Program-made: the position numbers and the translations under genes
NCBI GenBank assembly: GCA_030598355.1
Contig: JAUVQD010000100.1
Span: forward strand, 1 to 5,578
Length of the DNA stretch: 5,578 bases
Reading direction: 5' to 3'
Source: Actinomycetes bacterium
Lineage (GTDB): Bacteria > Actinomycetota > Aquicultoria > CAJVYJ01 > JAUVQD01
The notes under the pieces: generated by a model
Told to the model about the DNA's origin: nothing
The model's input: only the letters and a program-made list of their open reading frames with translations
Database searches by the model: none
In this document: piece by piece, positions 1 through 5,578 of the stretch
How the letters are laid out: every line of letters begins with the position of its first letter
How positions within the stretch are numbered: position 1 is the stretch's first letter

Positions 1-42
1 ACTAAGAGCTGAGCTTATTTCCTCAGTAAAATCATCAACCAT
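1..42 (-). CDS. Probable 5' end of a further operon gene, cut by the left edge
   Basis: An ATG at 42-40 opens a frame that stays open for 14 codons to the window edge (MVDDFTEEISSALS). It lies 4 bases after the TAG of the tubulin-like gene and on the same strand, the tight spacing seen elsewhere in this operon. The peptide is acidic and amphipathic-looking, a plausible N-terminus. No good ribosome site precedes it: the nearest purine-rich stretch (GAGGA) is more than 20 bases upstream, so it would depend on coupling to the upstream stop. Too short to assign a product. Confidence 0.45.
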   Translation of the reverse strand, partial: MVDDFTEEISSALS

Positions 43-46
43 TCGT

Positions 47-3000
47 CTAGCCAGCCAGCGGTAATCCTCGTCGTTGCTGGTACCTGAGTTGTTCCAAATA
101 TGCTTGGAGGACCTCATATTCACGCTCGAGAATTGCCCGTTCTTCTTCGTCTTCAACACGCTTGGTTTCACTGACCATCATACGCTCTAGATACTCTTCA
201 ACATCTGAAATTAGCTGGTACTGTTTTTTCTCTTCGAGCATCCCCAAAAGCTTTGCCGTGCTTTTTCCGGCCTCGGGAAAATTGGCAAAATTTTCAGCGG
301 CAATCAGTCGACCGGCGGACGATAGTTGATCAAAAGAGCTCATGCGCAAAACACCCTCGCGCTCTACGAGATTTACAACAAAATAATCTGTTCCATTAGA
401 GGTAAAAACGCAACCCCTGAGAGTCCGATCGTCAATGGGACTTTTATCGAGCATCCCCAATACGACAGGGTCTTTTTTGTAGACCAGGTAGTCGATAAAA
501 AGCCCGAGGGAAAAATCTTTCAGGACGTCCTCGCCCAACTGAGAAGTGACTTTAATGTCAGGCAAAGCGTCAATATCCCGGTTCCAGGCCTGATCAATGT
601 GGAGAGGTTGGCTACCAGAGCTCTTTAAAAGACGCATATAGTGCTTATAGTCGGCTTTCATCGTTGGAATAATCCGCAAAGCGAAGAGCGGCAAGCCATG
701 TTGAGCTTGAAGGAGCGTGATCTGATGATTGTCTACTGTCCGTACTAATCCCGGCTTATTCTGTCCTTCAGGAATTGGAAGAGACATCGGATCCTTATAG
801 CCAAGTGAATAGGTTCGCGGCAGATCAACCATCCCCGGGTCGTGAGCTTTTTGTTGATCATAATTCCAACATGGTTGCGACAATTCAAATAAATTGCTCA
901 TCACTTGTTCTCCAAGGCGAACTTCGCCGACAGCTTCCGTCGCTGCCTCAACTGCCGTCTGGTTCAAGACGTCTCTAAAAAGGCGTCGGACGTGACCGGC
1001 AACCATGGCGATTAAAACCTTTTTGACAGCTATTTCCTGACTCGCTTCAGCCAAGTTGTATATTCCTTGACCATGTAATTCCTCGGTGTCAGCTAATCTG
1101 CTCAGGATACTTTTTAAGTGCTCCGGCACGGTTGCCGGCCGGACCTCATTTGTGTACACAGTCCGAAAGGCCGGTGAATTCAGGCGGTCAATAACATTGG
1201 GTGGAAAGATCTGAGTTGTAATTGTCGCCCCTCTGTCAGCTCTCGCCAACTCTCTACTTTTTGCCTGTTCCTCAGCCCTATCAGCAATATTATTCAACCT
1301 ATCAATAATGCGGCTTAACTTATCAAGTTCCCGATCGATTATGCTTTTTTCCACGCGGCGCTCAATGACGACTTCTTCGTCGGCTAGGTGCTGCTCGACT
1401 ACTTCTTCTTGTCCAACCAATATCTCTAAAAGCCTCTGTTTTCTCTCGGTTATCCGTTCCTGAAACGTAGCGTCGGTTAGATCACGCAGTAGTGTCGCTA
1501 TCTGTATGCTCTGGCTGTTGACCTGGTTTGAGCGGAAAACTATTACCGGTCTATCAGCAAGTCTCGCCGCGTCAACCATCCTTTTGTTAAGGTCGGCTTG
1601 TTTTTGAGTTTTCAGTTCCTTATATTCCAGTTTTTGGGCGCGTACTTGTTGAAGTAAATCTCGCAGCCTCTTTCTCGCTACCAAGACAACTTTCTGCGCA
1701 TATACAACTCCCAGCTCGCAATAATTAACTAAATTAACTATGGCCTCATTTGCCTCACGCTTTGCCTCGTTTTCATAAGACCGGCAAGATTGATCTATGA
1801 GGAGCAACCCCTCGGTGATGCGGCTATCGTTTAGATCTTTTTCTTTTCGAAGTTTGTCGGTCCGCTCCGAAATCGGGGTTTTTGAAAGATCAGCCTGTGT
1901 TGGAGTTTGCGCAACAAAATCTAGGGCCGGCCGAGACAGATTGTCTATTGCCTCAAGATTACGATTTCCCAGACGCTGGATAAGGCTGAACAAGCGCTCA
2001 TCCTTACCTATCGCTTCCTCCATCCAGCCCTCATTTAGAGTAAGACCCATATAGATCATGTCTTTTAGAAAACGATATACCAGCTGGGTTTGGATAGTGT
2101 TCCTTGGAAAAAGTATCCGGGAAAGCCCCAAGCTGCTATAGGCGGTCCGCTTCCCGTGCCGTATATGGCTCGGTTCAACAACCGCATCTATATTTGTCAA
2201 CCCCACGCCCTCTTCCTCCTGCCCGACAGGGGTCACAATCATTTGATACATGGCATCAGCAACCAAATCATAAGCATCTTCAGCTCTGTCAAGATTGCCG
2301 AGATTGCCAAGTTGGCGATCTATTATATACGCGTACTTAACAAGATTTCCCGGTGGAATAGCTACCCGTTGACTCGAATCCCGGGTTTTGGCGTCCAAAA
2401 TATGCTTATTTATATCGCTTCCGGGTGACAGAAAATAGTCAAGTTCTTTCAAGAAAGCGTAAGCGTTGGCTCTATGAGCCTGAACCAACTCAAGCGATCG
2501 TTTTCGAGCTTCTTCCTCATATATCCCGGGCATGAAGATGAAAGATCTGATCTCCGGTATTCTGCCCTGAGACATAACAGCGCGCCATACTTTATAGAGT
2601 ATATCCAGGAAAATGCCGCTCCCGGTTCCGCCACAGGAAGAGCCGATAATATAGACCCGAAAATTGCTGCCCACATCGGCCAGATTCTGGCCGCGCACTA
2701 AATCTTCATAGAGTGTGCAGGTGTCGGAAACTTTCTGCTGAATAATTGATTCAACCTGGAGGTGCTTGTGATGCAAAAAAAGACGTCCAAGTTGGCGTAC
2801 TCGTTTCGCCCCCCGCTCTTGATACTGAGGTGACACACTATAGCGATTATCCCACCATTCACGCAGGTCACGATCTTTCGCGTAATGTTCTTGAAGATAC
2901 GCGTAGGCATTGAAATCGGTTGATAATCCGACATATTCCTCATCAGCCTCGGAAAAAGTTTTGACTATATCCTGGTTTTGCTGCTTCATTAGGCCGATCG

Positions 3001-3229
3001 TGTCAAAAACCAAGAACTTTATCATATCCGCGTGTTCTTGAACGCGCCCGTATTCAGCCATCAAATGCTGCTTCAAGCGGCTGGCCACCTCCGCGCCTGT
3101 GCCGCCAAGACCAATTACAAGTGTCGGCTGGGGCATGCGCTTCTCCAGCCTCTCTGACTCGACAGCCTCCCTGGTCGCGACTTCGCCGGTCAAGCCTTCA
3201 AAAAACTCATCGCTCAGGATTGATTCCAT
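47..3229 (-). CDS. Large FtsZ/tubulin-like GTPase-fold protein with coiled-coil extension
   Basis: The protein has 1060 residues, nearly three times the length of FtsZ. A tubulin-like nucleotide-binding fold covers about 36-380. VIGLGGTGAEV (38-48) is the first nucleotide loop. FLVFDTIG (72-79) lies where FtsZ has its NTD strand. RGAKRVRQLGRL (139-150) resembles the T3 phosphate loop. SSCGGTGSG (197-205) is the tubulin signature loop. ANAYAFLKELD (254-264) has the Asn expected to face the guanine. MIVTPVG (330-336) followed by TNIDAVVE (345-352) matches the FtsZ T7 region that completes the neighbour's active site in a filament. Residues about 510-665 are charged heptad-like helices, and 1000-1055 are again strongly helical. 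Residues 670-1000 match nothing I recognise. I see no signal peptide or membrane helix, so it should be cytoplasmic. It best fits the tubulin-like (Tubulin_2-type) family; polymerisation and GTP use are inferred. The start is supported by GAGGGAG just upstream; the stop is TAG. The preceding VWA gene is a likely partner. Confidence 0.93.
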   Translation of the reverse strand: MESILSDEFFEGLTGEVATREAVESERLEKRMPQPTLVIGLGGTGAEVASRLKQHLMAEYGRVQEHADMIKFLVFDTIGLMKQQNQDIVKTFSEADEEYVGLSTDFNAYAYLQEHYAKDRDLREWWDNRYSVSPQYQERGAKRVRQLGRLFLHHKHLQVESIIQQKVSDTCTLYEDLVRGQNLADVGSNFRVYIIGSSCGGTGSGIFLDILYKVWRAVMSQGRIPEIRSFIFMPGIYEEEARKRSLELVQAHRANAYAFLKELDYFLSPGSDINKHILDAKTRDSSQRVAIPPGNLVKYAYIIDRQLGNLGNLDRAEDAYDLVADAMYQMIVTPVGQEEEGVGLTNIDAVVEPSHIRHGKRTAYSSLGLSRILFPRNTIQTQLVYRFLKDMIYMGLTLNEGWMEEAIGKDERLFSLIQRLGNRNLEAIDNLSRPALDFVAQTPTQADLSKTPISERTDKLRKEKDLNDSRITEGLLLIDQSCRSYENEAKREANEAIVNLVNYCELGVVYAQKVVLVARKRLRDLLQQVRAQKLEYKELKTQKQADLNKRMVDAARLADRPVIVFRSNQVNSQSIQIATLLRDLTDATFQERITERKQRLLEILVGQEEVVEQHLADEEVVIERRVEKSIIDRELDKLSRIIDRLNNIADRAEEQAKSRELARADRGATITTQIFPPNVIDRLNSPAFRTVYTNEVRPATVPEHLKSILSRLADTEELHGQGIYNLAEASQEIAVKKVLIAMVAGHVRRLFRDVLNQTAVEAATEAVGEVRLGEQVMSNLFELSQPCWNYDQQKAHDPGMVDLPRTYSLGYKDPMSLPIPEGQNKPGLVRTVDNHQITLLQAQHGLPLFALRIIPTMKADYKHYMRLLKSSGSQPLHIDQAWNRDIDALPDIKVTSQLGEDVLKDFSLGLFIDYLVYKKDPVVLGMLDKSPIDDRTLRGCVFTSNGTDYFVVNLVEREGVLRMSSFDQLSSAGRLIAAENFANFPEAGKSTAKLLGMLEEKKQYQLISDVEEYLERMMVSETKRVEDEEERAILEREYEVLQAYLEQLRYQQRRGLPLAG

Positions 3230-3233
3230 AGTT

Positions 3234-3240
3234 CTCCCTC
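3234..3240 (-). promoter_or_regulatory. Ribosome binding site of the tubulin-like gene
   Basis: On the minus strand GAGGGAG lies 4 bases before the ATG at 3229-3227 and begins 2 bases after the TAA stop of the VWA gene. It almost fills the 13-base intergenic gap. It fixes the start of the tubulin-like protein at Met1 and suggests that ribosomes finishing the VWA gene can re-initiate here. Confidence 0.7.
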
Positions 3241-3242
3241 AC

Positions 3243-4844
3243 TTATATCCATTGAATTCTGTAGTCCCCCACTTGAATGATGTTCCCCGCTTTCAACGGA
3301 GTCGGCTCAGTTATCCTAACTGGCACCGAGGTTGAGGTTTTGGCCACCCGGACCTCGCCTTCACATTGCTTTATCACAACTTCTGGAGCCCCTGCTTCCC
3401 ATTTGGTAAAAATCTCAGCGTGCTTTTCCTTTATGTCAGGACCGGATAATTTAACGCGCCCGGATGAACCGATAATGGTCCGCCGACCGAATTGCTGCAG
3501 ATCTAGCGGTTTCGGCAAGGGAGTGCCGGTTGGCGCTCCAGAAAAAGCGAACCTGCCAAATAACTGAGGCGCCCAAATGTGACGATAGACCAACATACCC
3601 GCCGGAGTCACAGCTCGACGCCAAAATATCACTACTGTAGCCATACCCGCTAGCGCTAAAGCCAGGAGCAAGTATAGAGATTGCCCGACTGGCCGATTAA
3701 ACCAAATGGTCTGGTCTGCTCCTTGAACTTCTATTCTTGGCTCAGCTCCGAACGTCCTCAAGGACGCCGCGTAAGGCGTTTTGCCGGCGACATCAAATGC
3801 AATATTGCCGCGATATTTTTCCTGACTCTTCAACCCCAATTTGCCTTTCAATTTTGGAACCTTAACATTGAGCGCCAATCGGCGACTCTGACCAGGCTCC
3901 AACCTAATGATCTCTGATTTAACTCGAAACCCCGGCAGTCTGCTCTCAAGCGATTTCTGTTTCGTTATCGATTCAAACTCGCTCCAAACCGCTCCTGTCG
4001 TCTTGATCTCGACTGGTAACTTCTTATAAGAAGAAGTTACCGTGAAGTAACGACTAAAATTCGTTCCGCTCCTGATCCCACCCCAATTCGGGTTCACAGC
4101 TTTAATTTTGATCTTTCCTTGCTCCAACTCTTTGCTTAATTCGAGGCGGAGTCTTTCTTTTCTGATTTTTTCCTTGAGCCCAACAAAATAAACGGAGAGC
4201 TCACTTGGATTAAGGGTTAGGGGTTGAGTTCGTGGCCATACTTGTTTAAGCATGTCGATGTCAGTATTTTTGTTAAATCCGATGCCGTGAACATACGCGT
4301 CTTTAGCAACCGGCTCGTTATTTGCCCTGTCCTTTAACTTCCCCCAGGCTTTATCGTGTTCAGTCGCAAAGAGACTTTTTGGCGGCGGATCTTCAGCCCC
4401 GTCTGTCATAAAGACTACTACTGGAAGTTTATCTCCGCCTGCCTTAAGCTCCTCTAACACCTGATTGACCGCAACACCCATATCAGTGCGATTGCCCTTC
4501 GGGTTCGGTGTCTTGGGAAGAGCTTTCCGAATTTTTTCCCCAGCTCCGGCTGATCCCCGATAGACAACTTTGGCCTGATTGTCAAAGGTGATCACAGTTA
4601 ACTGATCAGATGGTTGCAGGATTTTACTAAAGCTCTTGAGTGCCTTTGTCACCGGCGGGAAATCATTTTTCATGCTCAGCGAGGTGTCGACAACCACAAC
4701 TAGATTCGCGCCGACTTTTTCGACGTCAAAGAGACGGTAGAGGTCAGCTTCATCGTATCTCTCTTTGGCGTTTAGTCCACCCCCATTTATCATGAATAAA
4801 ATCGTCAGCAATACGATAACGATTCTTTTACTCATTTGGCTCAT
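3243..4844 (-). CDS. Membrane-anchored VWA-domain protein with C-terminal FHA-like domain
   Basis: The protein has 533 residues. Residues 7-20 form a hydrophobic stretch after Lys/Arg and end in a possible signal-peptidase site after LNA (26). A VWA domain spans about 45-230 and has a complete metal-ion-dependent adhesion site: DTSLS (53-57), Thr120 in NRTD, and Asp148 in MTDG. Residues 231-385 are beta-rich and contain LEPGQSRRLALNVKVP (315-330), which resembles an Ig-like strand pair. Residues 389-407 form one transmembrane helix followed by WRR, predicting VWA outside and the C-terminus in the cytoplasm. Residues 453-533 look like an FHA fold (RRTIIGSSGR, IKEKHAEI, and a closing LKAGNIIQVGDYRIQWI), but the Arg and Ser that normally hold phosphothreonine are replaced. 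The likely role is metal-dependent binding of a protein ligand outside the membrane, coupled to a cytoplasmic adaptor (inference). The 4-base ATGA overlap and the 13-base gap to the tubulin-like gene indicate one operon. The start may instead be the ATG at 4835-4833 (Met4), which sits better relative to the ribosome site. Confidence 0.92.
   Translation of the reverse strand: MSQMSKRIVIVLLTILFMINGGGLNAKERYDEADLYRLFDVEKVGANLVVVVDTSLSMKNDFPPVTKALKSFSKILQPSDQLTVITFDNQAKVVYRGSAGAGEKIRKALPKTPNPKGNRTDMGVAVNQVLEELKAGGDKLPVVVFMTDGAEDPPPKSLFATEHDKAWGKLKDRANNEPVAKDAYVHGIGFNKNTDIDMLKQVWPRTQPLTLNPSELSVYFVGLKEKIRKERLRLELSKELEQGKIKIKAVNPNWGGIRSGTNFSRYFTVTSSYKKLPVEIKTTGAVWSEFESITKQKSLESRLPGFRVKSEIIRLEPGQSRRLALNVKVPKLKGKLGLKSQEKYRGNIAFDVAGKTPYAASLRTFGAEPRIEVQGADQTIWFNRPVGQSLYLLLALALAGMATVVIFWRRAVTPAGMLVYRHIWAPQLFGRFAFSGAPTGTPLPKPLDLQQFGRRTIIGSSGRVKLSGPDIKEKHAEIFTKWEAGAPEVVIKQCEGEVRVAKTSTSVPVRITEPTPLKAGNIIQVGDYRIQWI
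4016..4040. repeat. Perfect 10-bp inverted repeat with 5-base loop inside the VWA gene
   Basis: GTAACTTCTT (4016-4025) and AAGAAGTTAC (4031-4040) are exact reverse complements separated by ATAAG. The centre also contains a 14-bp perfect palindrome, CTTCTTATAAGAAG (4020-4033). It encodes residues 269-277 of the VWA protein, in the beta-rich linker. No T-run follows on either strand, so it is not a classical terminator. It could form an mRNA hairpin or a protein-binding site, or be chance. Confidence 0.5.
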
Positions 4845-5578
4845 GCCACCTGCTCATTCGTATCGTCAGTTATGATGCTGCCAGCTGCGTGCCCTATCCC
4901 TTCCGCAATCGAGGGGTAGGCATGAATAACTTCGGCCAATGATTCGGCAGTGATGCCGCTTTTCATGGCGACAGCAATTTCGTGGACTACCTCTGACGCG
5001 TAGACTCCGACTATATGGCCCCCTAATATTTTTTGGTTCGCGCCATCAATTATTATTTTTATAAGCCCACGACTTTCTCCAATGACAAGTGATTTACCCA
5101 AGTATCGATAAGGCATACGACCAACCAGAACGCGAAAGCCCGCCTCCCGCGCCTGCGATTCCGTTAACCCTACGCTCGCGACTTCCGGGTTGGAAAAGGT
5201 GATTCGCGGAACCACCGTTAAGTCCTCAAGGTCAGGTCTTTCGACGAAAGCGTTATATCCGGCCAAATCTCCTTGATATGTGGCGACGTGTGTATAGTTG
5301 AGCTTGCCGGTAACATCTCCGCAAGCCCATATGTTCCCGGCGGAAGTCAAAAGCGAGTCATCAACCTTGATACCGTGTAGATCATATTCAACGCCGGCCG
5401 ACTCAAGACCTAATCCCTCGGCCGCCGCGCTTCTGCCTGCGGCCACCATGATCTCGTCCCGTGAAATCGATCGCTGACCCAAAGAGTCCCGCATCTCAAT
5501 TTTTTTACCGCGCGCGTCCACCTCGACTGATTCAACCTTCGCCCCAACTAAGACATCTACTCCTTCTTCGCTAAGGTA
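4841..5578 (-). CDS. MerA/lipoamide-dehydrogenase-like FAD-dependent oxidoreductase, 5'-truncated by the window edge
   Basis: The frame is open from the right edge to a TGA stop and gives 245 residues; the true start lies outside the window. A GTG at 5521-5519 is internal, because the homologous sequence continues upstream of it (YLSEEGVDVLVGAKVESVE). The visible part is the C-terminal half of a class I pyridine nucleotide-disulfide oxidoreductase. VAAGRS (residues 45-50) matches the ATGR strand of the NAD(P)H domain. ACGDVTG (85-91) is the FAD-contacting aspartate motif. From about residue 120 the dimerisation domain follows, with FSNPEVASVGLTE (128-140) and HAYPSIAEG (219-227). Lipoamide dehydrogenase has a catalytic His before the Pro in that last motif; here it is Tyr221, as in MerA and soluble transhydrogenase, while Glu226 is kept. 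The C-terminal Cys pair of true MerA is absent. The redox-active CxxxxC motif would be outside the window, so the substrate cannot be assigned. The protein is presumably cytoplasmic. Its stop overlaps the next gene's first ATG (ATGA). Family confidence is high, function low. Confidence 0.9.
   Translation of the reverse strand, partial: YLSEEGVDVLVGAKVESVEVDARGKKIEMRDSLGQRSISRDEIMVAAGRSAAAEGLGLESAGVEYDLHGIKVDDSLLTSAGNIWACGDVTGKLNYTHVATYQGDLAGYNAFVERPDLEDLTVVPRITFSNPEVASVGLTESQAREAGFRVLVGRMPYRYLGKSLVIGESRGLIKIIIDGANQKILGGHIVGVYASEVVHEIAVAMKSGITAESLAEVIHAYPSIAEGIGHAAGSIITDDTNEQVA
4846..4851 (-). promoter_or_regulatory. Ribosome binding site for the VWA gene (start-deciding)
   Basis: AGGTGG on the minus strand lies inside the last codons of the oxidoreductase gene. 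It is only 1 base from the first ATG (4844-4842) but 10 bases from the second in-frame ATG (4835-4833). The spacing favours the second ATG, which would give a protein starting MSKRIVIVLL and remove the gene overlap. The ATGA overlap favours the first. Both keep the signal peptide intact. Confidence 0.5.

Noticed and set aside
326..978. Plus-strand open frames of 100 and 67 codons
   Set aside because: They lie wholly antisense to the tubulin-like gene, show no recognisable domain and have no operon partner; they are shadows of the opposite strand.
1797..2701. Several plus-strand open frames (75-112 codons) and one minus-strand frame inside the tubulin-like gene
   Set aside because: They overlap residues that carry clear tubulin-fold motifs in the main frame, and their translations are Ser/Arg/Pro-rich low-quality sequence.
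47..3229. Calling the tubulin-like gene ftsZ or tubZ
   Set aside because: Length, the coiled-coil extension and the altered T7 loop differ from both; only the nucleotide-binding fold is shared.
3099..3917. Plus-strand open frames spanning the VWA-tubulin junction and the FHA/TM-coding region
   Set aside because: Antisense to well-supported domains; no ribosome site or family resemblance.
4841..5521. Treating the GTG at 5521 as the true start of the oxidoreductase
   Set aside because: The frame stays open and homologous to the family upstream of it up to the edge, and a complete enzyme needs the FAD and NAD(P)H domains encoded beyond the window.
4841..5578. Calling the oxidoreductase merA or lpdA
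   Set aside because: The C-terminal Cys pair of MerA is missing and the catalytic His of Lpd is Tyr; the N-terminal half is not visible.
1..5578. CRISPR array, tRNA/rRNA gene, insertion sequence or intrinsic terminator
   Set aside because: No spaced direct repeats, no cloverleaf or rRNA-like stretch, no transposase or terminal inverted repeats, and no GC-rich stem with a T-run in the short intergenic gaps.

Overview
The window is a compact bacterial operon fragment read entirely from the minus strand. Transcription runs from the right edge to the left edge. It holds the 3' end of a flavoprotein disulfide-reductase-family gene, a complete membrane-anchored von Willebrand factor A (VWA) gene, a complete very large FtsZ/tubulin-like gene, and probably the first codons of a further gene. 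Coding density is nearly total. The first two genes overlap by 4 bases, the next pair is separated by 13 bases, and the last pair by 4 bases. I see no terminator or promoter between them, so co-transcription and translational coupling are likely.

Region by region: bases 5578-4841 encode the NAD(P)H and dimerisation parts of a MerA/lipoamide-dehydrogenase-like oxidoreductase whose 5' end lies outside the window. Bases 4844-3243 encode a 533-residue protein with signal peptide, VWA domain with intact metal site, beta-rich extracytoplasmic region, one membrane helix and a degenerate FHA-like cytoplasmic domain. Bases 3229-47 encode a 1060-residue protein with an N-terminal tubulin-like GTPase fold followed by long coiled coils and an unrecognised C-terminal half. 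Bases 42-1 are open and probably begin another gene.

The organism is a bacterium of moderate base composition. It uses Shine-Dalgarno-type start sites, and the three stops are TGA, TAA and TAG, which fits the standard bacterial code. I cannot assign a phylum. Diverged tubulin-like proteins of this type occur sporadically in many bacterial lineages, and a VWA neighbour is consistent with what I recall of that family.

Working model (inference): the VWA protein senses or binds a ligand outside the membrane and presents a cytoplasmic FHA-like module. The large tubulin-like GTPase could dock there or at the membrane and act as a cytoskeletal or membrane-remodelling scaffold. The oxidoreductase may be a functional redox partner or only an operon neighbour.
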